Positions 1-8,403 of a stretch of DNA of 64,000 nt are shown here, one piece after another. The position numbers and the translations under genes were made by a program. Source of the stretch: Thalassobius sp047123305 (GTDB lineage Bacteria; Pseudomonadota; Alphaproteobacteria; Rhodobacterales; Rhodobacteraceae); the NCBI RefSeq assembly GCF_047123305.1, contig NZ_CP138918.1, forward strand, positions 3,720,001 to 3,784,000. The letters run 5' to 3'. Below the pieces are notes generated by a model. That model was not told the origin of the DNA, ran no database searches, and saw only the letters and a program-made list of their open reading frames with translations. The first letter of the stretch is position 1; each line of letters begins with the position of its first letter.

Positions 1-225
1 AAGGTTCGTCTGACGGTTGAGGTGGGGCGCACCCAGATCACCATTCAGGATCTGCTGAAGCTGAACGAAGGCTCGGTTGTGGAACTGGACCGTTTGGCCG
101 GCGACCCGTTGGATATTCAGATCAACGGCACCACCATCGCCAAAGGCGAGGTTGTGGTGGTTGGGGAAAAATTCGGCATCCGCTTTGGCGACATTGTCGA
201 TCCCAAGGATCGTGTGAGTTTCTAA
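1..225 (+). CDS. fliN: Flagellar motor switch protein FliN, C-terminal part
   Basis: The reading frame is already open at base 1, so the gene begins outside the window and only the last 74 residues are present. The visible piece has the SpoA fold signature of FliN: a conserved stretch around ITIQDLLKLNEGSVVELD, then a small beta-rich domain ending in GEKFGIRFGDIVDP. FliN is a C-ring component that helps set the direction of flagellar rotation on the cytoplasmic side of the motor. It is followed by fliO, fliP, fliQ, fliR and flhB in one direction, which supports the call. The GTG at base 22 is internal, not a start. Confidence 0.93.
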   Translation, partial: KVRLTVEVGRTQITIQDLLKLNEGSVVELDRLAGDPLDIQINGTTIAKGEVVVVGEKFGIRFGDIVDPKDRVSF

Positions 226-393
226 GCCGCGCACAGAGCTGGCTCCAAGGGCGGATCAAACCGCCTAACATATTGAAAAACAAGCGCTCGGGGCCCTGCC
301 CCGCGCCTTCTGTCATCCGTAGAAAATTTACTGCCAGACTTGGCACGAAACATGCCCCTAATCGGTCAGGTAACCGTTTAGGAGAGGCGTGTT

Positions 394-711
394 ATGGACC
401 TTGTAGATCTTAACCAACTGCTGACTGTCGGCGGCTTTCTGGCCGCCCTTTTGGCTGTGCGCTTTGTTGTTCAGGCCAACAAAGGCAAATTGAAAACCCG
501 TATCAACCACGATCGCCGCATGTCGCTGGGCGAAGTCACCGCATTGGGTCCAGACGCCCGCGCGATGCTTCTGACCATTGACGATCAGGAGTTTCTGGTG
601 GTGACGGCCAAACGGCAGGCCCCGGTGGTGACGCCTTTGGCCCCGAAGGCCGCAAGTGCCGCCGCCCCCACCCCGATTGACGCCGCAACTCTGGCTGGGA
701 TCGCAGCATGA
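394..711 (+). CDS. fliO: Flagellar biosynthetic protein FliO
   Basis: A 105-residue protein with one N-terminal membrane segment (about residues 8-27) followed by a short cytoplasmic domain and an Ala/Pro-rich tail. FliO is a small bitopic membrane protein that helps assemble the FliP ring of the flagellar export gate. It is weakly conserved, so the call rests on size, topology and its place directly before fliP. The ATG is preceded by GGAGAGG, and the stop overlaps the fliP start by 4 nt. The 168-nt gap from fliN holds a small GGCGG/CCGCC inverted repeat near base 250 without a T-tract, so read-through from fliN is plausible. Confidence 0.8.
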   Translation: MDLVDLNQLLTVGGFLAALLAVRFVVQANKGKLKTRINHDRRMSLGEVTALGPDARAMLLTIDDQEFLVVTAKRQAPVVTPLAPKAASAAAPTPIDAATLAGIAA

Positions 712-1475
712 AGACCCAAGACTTTGCCCGCATCTTTACCGTAACAAGTGTCGTGCTTTTTACGGCTTCCCCTGCCTTGGCTCAGGGCCTGCCTGCACTG
801 GAAATCACCAGCCCCGGTGGCAATGGTGAAACCAAGTATTCACTGTCGCTGCAAATCCTTGCGCTGATGACGGCGCTGACGGTGCTGCCCTCGATCGTTC
901 TGGGCATGAGCGCCTTCACCCGCATCATCATTGTGTTGTCGATCCTGCGGCAGGCGCTTGGCACCCAGCAGACCCCGCCCAATCAGGTGCTGGTCGCGAT
1001 TGCCCTGTTCCTGGGCTTCTTTGTGATGCAGCCGATGCTGACCCAGGTTTATGAAACCGCCGTTGGCCCCTATCTGGACGGCAACATGGCCGCGCCTGAG
1101 GCGATGCAGAAGGCCCGTGTGCTGATCTCGGGCTTTCTGATCGAGAACACCCGCCAGAATGATCTGATGATGTTCATGGATCTGTCCGGCTCTGGCCCCT
1201 ACGCCAGCAATGACGAGGTGCCGCTGTCGGTGATGCTGCCGGCCTTCATCACTTCGGAGCTGAAAACGGCCTTCCAGATTGGCTTCTTGCTGTTCCTGCC
1301 CTTCCTGGTGATCGACATGGTGATCGCGTCGATCCTGATGGCGCTGGGTATGATGATGCTGTCGCCGATGCTGGTGTCGCTGCCCTTCAAGCTGCTGCTC
1401 TTTGTGCTGGTGGACGGCTGGGCGCTGACGATGGGCTCTCTTGTGAACTCTTTCTCCAGCGGAATAGGAGCGTAG
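708..1475 (+). CDS. fliP: Flagellar export gate protein FliP
   Basis: A 255-residue membrane protein of full family length. It starts with a cleavable signal peptide (about residues 1-25, ending in ALAQG), as FliP does in other bacteria, then has four hydrophobic segments. Conserved pieces include LSILRQALGTQQTPPNQVL and ALGMMMLSP near the C-terminus. FliP forms the core pentamer of the export gate with FliQ and FliR in the inner membrane. It overlaps fliO by 4 nt and is followed by fliQ after a 4-nt gap, so the genes are probably translationally coupled. Confidence 0.96.
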   Translation: MKTQDFARIFTVTSVVLFTASPALAQGLPALEITSPGGNGETKYSLSLQILALMTALTVLPSIVLGMSAFTRIIIVLSILRQALGTQQTPPNQVLVAIALFLGFFVMQPMLTQVYETAVGPYLDGNMAAPEAMQKARVLISGFLIENTRQNDLMMFMDLSGSGPYASNDEVPLSVMLPAFITSELKTAFQIGFLLFLPFLVIDMVIASILMALGMMMLSPMLVSLPFKLLLFVLVDGWALTMGSLVNSFSSGIGA

Positions 1476-1479
1476 ACAG

Positions 1480-1746
1480 ATGGATTTCGACGCCAATATC
1501 GAACAACTGCAAATCGCCTATTGGAAGATTCTGATGACCGCCGGCCCGGTGCTGGGTGTGGCCCTTGCCGTGGGTCTGTCGGTCGGGATTATTCAGGCCG
1601 CCACCTCGATCAACGAAGCCACCCTGTCCTTTGTGCCTAAACTGGCCATTGTACTGGTCACGATGGGCCTGGCCTCGGGCTTTATGCTGACCACGCTGGC
1701 GGACTACTTCATCGATATCTTCGATATGGTCGCCAGAATGCGCTGA
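1480..1746 (+). CDS. fliQ: Flagellar export gate protein FliQ
   Basis: An 88-residue protein with two hydrophobic segments (about residues 18-40 and 50-75), the normal size and topology of FliQ. FliQ wraps the outside of the FliP/FliR gate that exports rod, hook and filament subunits. The ATG at 1480 lies just after the fliP stop, and fliR begins 3 nt after the fliQ stop. Nothing unusual is seen. Confidence 0.94.
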   Translation: MDFDANIEQLQIAYWKILMTAGPVLGVALAVGLSVGIIQAATSINEATLSFVPKLAIVLVTMGLASGFMLTTLADYFIDIFDMVARMR

Positions 1747-1749
1747 CGG

Positions 1750-2568
1750 ATGGAGGGGTTTGTCACATATGATTCCGGCGTGCCGGGTCTGGAACTGGGT
1801 AAGGTTCTGGATTTCGCGCTGATGTACCTGTTTGCGATGCTGCGGATCGGAGCCTTCATCATTGCGGCGCCGGTCTTTGGGGCACGGTTCATCCCGTTGC
1901 AGGTGCGCATCATCATGTCGGTGATGCTGACAATCCCCGTGATGGCCTATGCGCCAATGCCCCCGATCGATGTGCTGACCAGCAAACGCATCGTGGGCAT
2001 GGTGCTGGGTGAGGTTGCCCTTGGCGCCTCAGCTGGTTTGATCCTCACCATTTTCTTTGCTGCCTCTGTAGTAGCCGGTGACCGGATTGCCACCACGGCT
2101 GGTCTGGGTTTTGCCGCGCAGGTCGACCCGGCCTCGGGCTCGACCGCACCGGTGATTTCGCAACTGTTCAGCCTTGGGCTTCTGGTGCTGTTCCTGTCTG
2201 TGGACGGCCACCTGACCGTGCTGCGGCTGATCCTGGACAGCTACATCCATATCCCGCCCGGATCGGTCTTTGACTTCTCCGCCGTGGCGCAGGCCGGCAT
2301 TTCTGCGGGGGGCGAAATGTTTGCCCATGCCGCGCGCCTGATGATGCCGGTGGTTTCTGTTCTGCTGCTGGTCAACATGGGCATCGGTGTGATGACCCGC
2401 TCCGCTCCGCAGCTGAACATTTTCTCTTTTGGTTTCCCACTGACCCTCTCGGTCACCATGGTTCTCCTCTACCTCGGCGCACCTGTGCTGGGGTTGGCCA
2501 TGGACAAAGTGATCGAAGCCGCAATCGAAGCACTCACCCAGATGATGACAGGAGTCGCAAATGGCTGA
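1750..2568 (+). CDS. fliR: Flagellar export gate protein FliR
   Basis: A 272-residue, very hydrophobic protein with about six membrane segments, matching FliR in length and in motifs such as FSFGFPLTLSVTMVLLYLG near the C-terminus. FliR completes the helical FliP5-FliQ4-FliR1 export gate. Its 3' end overlaps flhB by 8 nt. The ATG at 1750 is 3 nt after the fliQ stop. Confidence 0.95.
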   Translation: MEGFVTYDSGVPGLELGKVLDFALMYLFAMLRIGAFIIAAPVFGARFIPLQVRIIMSVMLTIPVMAYAPMPPIDVLTSKRIVGMVLGEVALGASAGLILTIFFAASVVAGDRIATTAGLGFAAQVDPASGSTAPVISQLFSLGLLVLFLSVDGHLTVLRLILDSYIHIPPGSVFDFSAVAQAGISAGGEMFAHAARLMMPVVSVLLLVNMGIGVMTRSAPQLNIFSFGFPLTLSVTMVLLYLGAPVLGLAMDKVIEAAIEALTQMMTGVANG

Positions 2569-3715
2569 AGGTGGTGGTGGCGACAGCCAGGAAAAAACAG
2601 AAGAGCCGACGCCGAAGAAAAAACAGGATGCCCGAAAAGAGGGCAAGGTTGTTACTTCTAAGGAAATGTTCGTCTTTGCCTCGATGCTCAGCGCCGTGGT
2701 GATCTTGATGGCGGGCAGTTTCGCAGGTCCCATCCTTGCCCGTGATTTCGCCAGTTTCTTCCGTTTTGGTGGTGCCGAAAATTTCGACAGCCTGATCCTG
2801 AACCGGTTGGATGCTTCGCTGACCCATGTGTTTGTGATCGGGCTGGTTCTGGGCGTGCCGATGCTGATCGCCACGGTGGCCATGCAGGCTGCCATGGGGG
2901 GCGGCATTCTGTTTGCCACCGCCAACATGAAACCCAAGTTTTCCAAGCTGAACATCCTCAAAGGTATCAAACGCATGGTGTCGATGAAGGCGCTGGTGGA
3001 ACTGGGCAAAGCCGTGATGAAAGTCACCATGCTCAGCGCCGCCGCCGGATTGGTTTTGTGGCAATGGCTGCCCAAACTGTCTTCCACCGCGTTCATGGGC
3101 GTGGGCGAGCAGTTTTCGATGCTGTCCTCGGTGTCCTATCAGGTTCTGGTGTCTTTGTTGCTGGCGCTGGCAATCATCGGCGCGGTGGACCTGTTGTGGC
3201 AGATCCATACGATGAACAAACAGCTGAAGATGTCCAAACAAGAGATCAAGGACGAAAGTAAACAGACCCAGGGTTCGCCGGAGGTCAAAGGTGCGATCCG
3301 CCGCAAACAGATGGAAGCCTCGCAGAACGGTGCGTCGCGCCGTGCGGCACTGGATGATGTCAAAGACGCCACCGCGATCATCACCAACCCGAAACACTTC
3401 TCCGTCGCACTGCGCTATGTGCCGGGTGAAGACGATGCGCCGCTGGTTCTGGCTCTGGGTGAAGGCGCAATGGCCTTTGAGATCCGCGAATTGGCCAAGG
3501 AACATGACGTCACCATCCTGCCGGTGCCGCCACTGGCGCGGGCGCTTTACTTCACCTCCAAGATTGGCGGTGAGATTCACCCCGGTCTTTACGCGGCCGT
3601 GGCGACCATTCTGGCCCATGTCTACCATCTGGATGAAGACCCTTATGCCGAAATGCCGCCGGTCGACCTGACAAAAGAGTTCCAGTTCAACGAACATGGC
3701 AAGAATGCTGCATAA
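2561..3715 (+). CDS. flhB: Flagellar export switch protein FlhB, with an NPKH cleavage motif
   Basis: A 384-residue protein with the FlhB plan: a charged N-terminus (EKTEEPTPKKKQDARKEG), four membrane helices (about residues 30-210) and a cytoplasmic switch domain. FlhB cleaves itself between Asn and Pro of an NPTH motif, switching export from rod/hook to filament subunits. Here the motif reads N276-P277-K278-H279 in the context IITNPKHFSVALRY. Asn, Pro and His are kept, but Thr is replaced by Lys. The ATG overlaps the end of fliR by 8 nt. The last residues (FNEHGKNAA) extend only slightly past the family core. Confidence 0.96.
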   Translation: MAEGGGGDSQEKTEEPTPKKKQDARKEGKVVTSKEMFVFASMLSAVVILMAGSFAGPILARDFASFFRFGGAENFDSLILNRLDASLTHVFVIGLVLGVPMLIATVAMQAAMGGGILFATANMKPKFSKLNILKGIKRMVSMKALVELGKAVMKVTMLSAAAGLVLWQWLPKLSSTAFMGVGEQFSMLSSVSYQVLVSLLLALAIIGAVDLLWQIHTMNKQLKMSKQEIKDESKQTQGSPEVKGAIRRKQMEASQNGASRRAALDDVKDATAIITNPKHFSVALRYVPGEDDAPLVLALGEGAMAFEIRELAKEHDVTILPVPPLARALYFTSKIGGEIHPGLYAAVATILAHVYHLDEDPYAEMPPVDLTKEFQFNEHGKNAA

Positions 3716-3747
3716 CCCTAGCAACCTCAGTGACAAGGAGACCGCAA

Positions 3748-3963
3748 ATGGCACGTGAAAAAGGTTCTTACGGGCAGATGATCTCGACCCTATGTTTTGC
3801 CGGGGTTGGTCTGTTCCTGATTGCAGAGGTCGCCCTGACCGAAAGCGATCCGGCCCGCGTGGCGGCCATGTCTTTCTGTGCGGTGCTATCACTGGCCGGG
3901 GCCCTGCGGTTCCAGATCGCGGCCGTTGCCCGCTGGTTTCGCGGATCAGAAGAAACCGCCTGA
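3748..3963 (+). CDS. Small two-helix membrane protein at the end of the flagellar operon
   Basis: A 71-residue hypothetical protein. I place the start at ATG 3748 because AAGGAG lies 8 nt before it; the frame is open further upstream but without a ribosome site. Two hydrophobic segments (about residues 12-30 and 41-58) are followed by a short basic tail. It is the last gene before a strong terminator and lies 32 nt after flhB, so it is probably co-transcribed with the flagellar genes. I do not recognise a family. Confidence 0.7.
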   Translation: MAREKGSYGQMISTLCFAGVGLFLIAEVALTESDPARVAAMSFCAVLSLAGALRFQIAAVARWFRGSEETA

Positions 3964-4002
3964 GAGCTGATCCCTTCCACGATCGCAAGACTGAACAAGA
4001 GA

Positions 4003-4035
4003 AAACGGGTGGCCCTGAGAAGGGACCACCCGTTT
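4003..4035 (+). terminator. Terminator-like hairpin after the flagellar operon
   Basis: Arms AAACGGGTGGCCCT (4003-4016) and AGGGACCACCCGTTT (4021-4035) pair almost perfectly, with one bulged base, around a GAGA tetraloop. A-rich sequence precedes it and a TTT ends the stem. It lies 40 nt after the last plus-strand gene. Confidence 0.75.
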
Positions 4036-4164
4036 CCTTGGAGACGTCTTTGGAAAGACTGGAGACTGAGAGATTCACGCTGCGGGAGGGACTAGGGGTT
4101 TGGGGACGGTGTCCACCCCGCAGGCTTTAACTGAATTCTATCTGACGCAGTTGGGGACGGCGCG

Positions 4165-4344
4165 TCAGATGATCGTTTTGGTCATGGTGGGGATGAACCA
4201 CAGCCAGAACATGGTGCCGCTGGCGAGGAAGGGCAGCATCCACCAACCGGCGGTCATATGATGCTCTTCTTTCTTCTGCTGGGGTGCAGGAAAGGAAACC
4301 GGAGTTGCGTCTGCCAGGTCGGAGGGCTGAAACTGGAACGACAT
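4165..4344 (-). CDS. Small single-helix membrane protein, unknown function
   Basis: A 59-residue protein with a Pro/Gln/Lys-rich N-terminal half and one C-terminal hydrophobic segment rich in Trp and Phe (about residues 33-54). I chose ATG 4344 because AGGAAGG lies 6 nt upstream. The same frame is open to another ATG at 4446, which also has an upstream AAGGA; that 93-residue form would add a strongly basic stretch (SRRHRRRD). I do not recognise the family. An inverted repeat TCGCCTAC/GTAGGCGA at 4479-4502 lies in the presumed promoter region. Confidence 0.55.
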   Translation of the reverse strand: MSFQFQPSDLADATPVSFPAPQQKKEEHHMTAGWWMLPFLASGTMFWLWFIPTMTKTII

Positions 4345-4446
4345 GGGAACCTTCCTTTCGGTATCTCGTCTGCGGTGTCTTCGGGACGCTGTCTTTGCGT
4401 CTGAACCAATCATTGCCTGTAGCAGGGTTCTGAATCCACGTCGCAT

Positions 4447-4708
4447 AGGAAGGGTTCCTTTAAGAATAGGTTTGGGGGTCGCCTACCAAAGTATGTAGGC
4501 GAGTCCTTAAACGAAGGTAAATTTGCTCAATTGTCCGCATGGATTGCTGCAAATGTCGGGCCAATTGCCCCGATGGCAGCGAAATTTTTGCCCGGTTCCG
4601 AACAAAACGACTCAATTTGTAGAAGATTCTCGGGCCGCGCCGTTATCAGTGGGCCTGAAAATTCGGGTGCATTGCCGCAAAATGCCTCTGGAGAGGGTCC
4701 TTGCCCTA
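4447..4708. other. Intergenic stretch without a convincing gene
   Basis: This stretch is noticeably richer in A and T than its neighbours. It holds the promoter side of the small membrane protein gene and the 3' flank of the FAH gene. Apart from the inverted repeat at 4479-4502 I see no gene; an open frame from TTG 4531 has no ribosome site and runs into sequence antisense to the FAH gene. Confidence 0.5.
4479..4502. promoter_or_regulatory. Perfect 8-bp inverted repeat upstream of the small membrane protein
   Basis: TCGCCTAC (4479-4486) and GTAGGCGA (4495-4502) are exact reverse complements separated by 8 nt. Between two minus-strand genes this could be an operator for the downstream small protein or a weak terminator for the FAH gene. 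No T-run follows on the minus strand, which favours an operator. Confidence 0.4.
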
Positions 4709-5410
4709 TTAAGCCGGCCCAATCCGCAGCGAAATCGGCGCCAGCCCCTCGATGCCGCCCTCCAGCAGATCGCCCACGACCACCGGCCCTACTCCGGCTG
4801 GCGTGCCGGTCATCACCAGATCACCTGCGTCCAGATGATAGTAGTGCGACAGATCCGCCAGAACCTCGGCCACGCCGTGGATCAACTCTGCCAGAGAGGC
4901 GTTCTGCCGGATCTCTCCGTTCACCCGCAGATGCATGCGTTGGTCCACCACCGCCCCAAATTCCGCGGCCCTTGTCATCTCAGCCAGCACAGCAGCGCCT
5001 TCAAAGTCCTTGCCTAGATCCCAGGGCCGCCGCTTCTCTTTGGCTTTGGCCTGCAAATCGCGTCGGGTCATGTCCAAACCGCAGCCATAGGCGTAGATCG
5101 CCTGGCGGGCGTCTTCCTCCGTCGCCTTAAACAACGGCGCGCCCAGCGCAACGACCAGTTCCATCTCATGATGCAGGTCGCTTGTGCCCGGTGGGTAAGG
5201 CAGCGTGGCCCCGCTGGCCAGCACCGCCTGCGGCGACTTGGTGAAATAGAACGGCGCTTCACGGTCCACTTCGGCCCCCATCTCTTTGGCGTGGGCCTCA
5301 TAGTTGCGCCCTACACAGAAGATCCGGTGCACCGGATAAACCGCCCCTGCCCCGGCAACAGGCACGGTTTGCACTGAGGGTGCGGCGAACAGCAAAGGGG
5401 CGGTGGTCAT
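4709..5410 (-). CDS. Fumarylacetoacetate hydrolase family protein
   Basis: A 233-residue single-domain FAH-family enzyme. Conserved FAH pieces are visible: CVGRNYEAHAKEMG near the N-terminus, PFYFTKSPQAV, the metal-site region HHEMELVVALG and the C-terminal LVMTGTPAGVGPV. Such enzymes are cytosolic, Mg-dependent hydrolases or decarboxylases of 2,4-diketo acids, for example fumarylpyruvate hydrolase; the exact substrate cannot be told from the sequence. I start it at ATG 5410, preceded by GGAG, rather than at 5440, which adds ten residues not typical of the family. It is divergent from nadA across a 300-nt gap and has no obvious pathway partners here. Confidence 0.88.
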   Translation of the reverse strand: MTTAPLLFAAPSVQTVPVAGAGAVYPVHRIFCVGRNYEAHAKEMGAEVDREAPFYFTKSPQAVLASGATLPYPPGTSDLHHEMELVVALGAPLFKATEEDARQAIYAYGCGLDMTRRDLQAKAKEKRRPWDLGKDFEGAAVLAEMTRAAEFGAVVDQRMHLRVNGEIRQNASLAELIHGVAEVLADLSHYYHLDAGDLVMTGTPAGVGPVVVGDLLEGGIEGLAPISLRIGPA

Positions 5411-5710
5411 GTCAGGTCTCCGGTCAGAAGGGAACGCCATTCCTCCCTAGCCAGAAAGCGCCCGTATGAACAGGTGTTCAGGCAAATCCCTCGTGGGAAA
5501 GTCAGCAAATCTTCCCGTCAAATTGCCCCATATACACCGCAGCGGTCATCCACAGTTTCCGGCGCAAAATCAGCTCCTTAGCATAAATCGCCCTGTTGTC
5601 GGGGATCTTAACCCCACGTTTCCCCCTGAAAAACCAGACCAATTCCGCTTTCATAGACCGTAGTTTCCACGTATAGGAGCGCCCCAAGCAACTGACCGGA
5701 GGATCTCTGC
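5411..5710. promoter_or_regulatory. Divergent promoter region between the FAH gene and nadA
   Basis: Three hundred bases with no convincing gene. It must hold the promoters of both divergent genes. A perfect 6-2-6 palindrome, TGAACAGGTGTTCA (5467-5480), lies 57 nt before the FAH start. A small GGGG/CCCC inverted repeat lies near 5600-5615. nadA has a good ribosome site (GGAGGATC) just before its ATG. Confidence 0.45.
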
Positions 5711-6763
5711 ATGCTCGACCTCACCACCCTTCGCGGCGATCTGGCCGATCATTATGATCTGGCGCCCAATCCACGCCTCGCCGAAAGCATGTCGGATCTC
5801 TATGCCAAGATGGACCGTGTGGTCTCGCCGGCGGACTGGGCGATCTATGCCCCCTATGTCAAAGCCATCAACGAGTTGAAGGCCCAGCGCAACGCGGCCA
5901 TTCTGGCGCATAACTATATGACGCCGGATATCTATCACGGGATTTCTGATGTGGTGGGTGACAGCCTGCAACTGGCGATCGAGGCCACCAAAGTGGAGGC
6001 CGATGTGATTGTGCAGGCAGGTGTGCACTTCATGGCTGAGACCTCGAAGATCCTGAACCCGTCGAAAACCGTTCTGATGCCGGATATGGAAGCGGGCTGT
6101 TCGCTGGCGTCTTCGATCACGCCAGAGGGCATTGCCGAAATGCGGGCGAAGTATCCCGGCGCCCCGGTGGTGACCTATGTGAACACCACCGCCGAGGTGA
6201 AGGCCGCCTCCGACATCTGCTGCACCTCCTCCAACGCGGCGCAGATCGTCGCCGCCCAGGACAGCGACACCGTCATCATGACGCCGGATCAGTATCTGGC
6301 TCAGAACGTCGCCAAAGATGTGCCAGGCAAACGCATTGTCTGGTGGGAAGGCTCCTGCATTGTGCATGAACGCTACACCGCGCAGGACCTGAAGGATTTC
6401 CGCGAATGGAACCCCGGCACCCGCATCATTGCACATCCCGAATGCCCGCCTGACGTGGTGAATGAGGCCGACTTTTCTGGCTCCACTGCCGGCATCATCT
6501 CTTATGTTGAAAAAGAGCGCCCCGAGAAGGCGATGCTGGTCACCGAATGTTCGATGGCCTCCAATATCTCGGACGCATTGCCGGATGTGGATTTTGTCGG
6601 CCCCTGCAACATGTGCCCCTTCATGAAAAAGATCACCTTGGAAAAGGTGTTGTATTCGCTGCACACCATGTCGACCCCGGTTGAGGTGGACCCGAAGGTG
6701 GCTGAAGGCGCCCGCGTGGCGGTGGAACGTATGATTGAGGTCAGCCGCAAGATGGGGCTTTAA
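5711..6763 (+). CDS. nadA: Quinolinate synthase NadA
   Basis: A 350-residue enzyme that condenses iminoaspartate with dihydroxyacetone phosphate to quinolinate in the cytosol, using an oxygen-sensitive 4Fe-4S cluster. The three cluster cysteines expected for NadA are visible: C130 (EAGCSLASS), one of C245/C280 (HPEC, TECSMA) and C299 or C302 (GPCNMCPFMKK). The substrate-binding motif AILAHNYMTPD is near residue 62. A strong ribosome site (GGAGG) precedes the ATG. It opens the nadA-nadB-nadC operon, followed by nadB after 44 nt. Confidence 0.97.
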   Translation: MLDLTTLRGDLADHYDLAPNPRLAESMSDLYAKMDRVVSPADWAIYAPYVKAINELKAQRNAAILAHNYMTPDIYHGISDVVGDSLQLAIEATKVEADVIVQAGVHFMAETSKILNPSKTVLMPDMEAGCSLASSITPEGIAEMRAKYPGAPVVTYVNTTAEVKAASDICCTSSNAAQIVAAQDSDTVIMTPDQYLAQNVAKDVPGKRIVWWEGSCIVHERYTAQDLKDFREWNPGTRIIAHPECPPDVVNEADFSGSTAGIISYVEKERPEKAMLVTECSMASNISDALPDVDFVGPCNMCPFMKKITLEKVLYSLHTMSTPVEVDPKVAEGARVAVERMIEVSRKMGL

Positions 6764-6807
6764 GCTCCAAGCGTGCTGACGGGCATGACCAGCTGAGGGG
6801 GGCTGTC

Positions 6808-8403
6808 ATGACGGAACCATTGAACCAGACAGGCACAACGATCCGGACGGATCGGGTGGTGATAGTTGGGGCGGGTCTGGCGGCGCTTTACGCGGCGCTG
6901 ACCCTTGCGCCCGACCCTGTGGTGATGATTTCCCCTGACGTGCTGGGCGAAGGGGCTTCCTCGGCCTGGGCACAGGGCGGCGTGGCGGCAGCGATGGGCG
7001 ATCCCGACAGCCCCGAAAGCCACACCGATGATACCCTCAGCGCCGGGGCGGGCACAGTGGATGCGGCGGTTGCCGCGCAAGTGACGCGGGAAGCCCGCGA
7101 CCATATCCTGACCCTCACCCGGCTGGGCACGCCGTTTGATCGTGATGATCAGGGCGGCTATGTGCTGTCGCGTGAGGCGGCCCATTCCTACGCGCGTGTT
7201 GTACGTGTGAAGGGCGATCAGGCCGGTGCCGAGATCATGAAGGCGCTGATTGCAGTGGTGCGCGAAACGCCCTCCATTCAAGTTCTCGAAGGTGTCATGG
7301 CCTCGGACCTGCACGTTAAAGAGGGGAAGGTCACCGGGGTCTGGATCGAAACCTCCGATCCGCTGGACCGGGCCAGACCGATCTTGCTGCAAGGGGCGGC
7401 AACCCTGCTGGCGGGGGGAGGCTCTGGCGGGCTCTACAAAATCACCACCAACCCACCGCGTATTCGTGGACAGGTGATTGGCATGGCGGCCCGTGCTGGG
7501 GCCGTGATTGCGGATGCAGAATTTGTGCAGTTCCACCCCACCGCCATTGATATGGGCGAAGACCCCGCCCCATTGGCAACCGAGGCGCTGCGCGGCGAAG
7601 GGGCTGTGTTGCGCAACAATACCGGCCAGCGGTTCATGCCAGAGGTGCATCCTGACGCCGAACTGGCCCCGCGCGATGTGGTGGCCCGTGCCATCTATGC
7701 CCAGACCCAAGCCGGCAACCGCCCGGTGCTGGACACCCGCGACGCTTTGGGGGCAGAAATCCTGAACCACTTCCCCTCGGTCGCGGAGGCCTGCGCCCGC
7801 GCTGGGATCGATCCGGTGCAAGACACCATCCCCGTTGCCGCCGCCGCGCATTACCATATGGGCGGGATCTCCACCGATCTAAAAGGCCGCGCCACGCTGG
7901 CCGGTCTGTGGGTTTGCGGCGAAGCCTCCTCAACAGGGTTACACGGGGCCAATCGCCTGGCCTCCAACGGATTGCTGGAGGCGCTGGTTTACGGCCGCAT
8001 CTGCGCCAAAGGGATTGCCGCGACCTTAGAGGAAGCCCAAGACACCGCCGAAGTCACCCCGCATTTCCAACCCGGTGGCGTCGCCCCTGATCCCGAGGCG
8101 GTCGAAGCTCTGCGCCAGACCATGACGGATCATGTCGGCGTGGTGCGTGACGGCAAGGGCCTGAAAACAGCCCTGCGCAAGATCGCCCAGCTAGAGGCCC
8201 AGCAGGACACCTGCCCCGCCTTCCTGAACATGAGCGCCACCGCCACCCTGATCGCCGCCGCTGCCCTGCTGCGCGAAGAAAGCCGGGGCGCACATTGCCG
8301 CCTTGATTTCCCTGCCGCCAACGGCGACAGAGGCAAACGCAGCTTTTTGACTTGGGCTGACGCGCTGGACTTGCGCGCCCGCATTGTGAGTGACCCATCA
8401 TGA
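6808..8403 (+). CDS. nadB: L-aspartate oxidase NadB
   Basis: A 531-residue flavoprotein that oxidises L-aspartate to iminoaspartate, the substrate NadA uses next. The N-terminal FAD site is seen as VGAGLAALYAAL (about residues 13-24). The family block SSAWAQGGVAAAMGDPDS follows, with the succinate dehydrogenase/fumarate reductase-type FQ-HPTAID block near residue 245 and HYHMGGI near 350. The C-terminal helical domain is complete. The stop overlaps the nadC start (ATGA), suggesting coupled translation. Confidence 0.96.
   Translation: MTEPLNQTGTTIRTDRVVIVGAGLAALYAALTLAPDPVVMISPDVLGEGASSAWAQGGVAAAMGDPDSPESHTDDTLSAGAGTVDAAVAAQVTREARDHILTLTRLGTPFDRDDQGGYVLSREAAHSYARVVRVKGDQAGAEIMKALIAVVRETPSIQVLEGVMASDLHVKEGKVTGVWIETSDPLDRARPILLQGAATLLAGGGSGGLYKITTNPPRIRGQVIGMAARAGAVIADAEFVQFHPTAIDMGEDPAPLATEALRGEGAVLRNNTGQRFMPEVHPDAELAPRDVVARAIYAQTQAGNRPVLDTRDALGAEILNHFPSVAEACARAGIDPVQDTIPVAAAAHYHMGGISTDLKGRATLAGLWVCGEASSTGLHGANRLASNGLLEALVYGRICAKGIAATLEEAQDTAEVTPHFQPGGVAPDPEAVEALRQTMTDHVGVVRDGKGLKTALRKIAQLEAQQDTCPAFLNMSATATLIAAAALLREESRGAHCRLDFPAANGDRGKRSFLTWADALDLRARIVSDPS

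Noticed and set aside
2534..4078. Long minus-strand open frame of 514 codons opposite fliR, flhB and the small membrane protein gene
   Set aside because: It is antisense to well-supported genes, has a low-complexity His/Arg/Gln-rich product and no recognisable motif. Long antisense frames are common in high-GC DNA.
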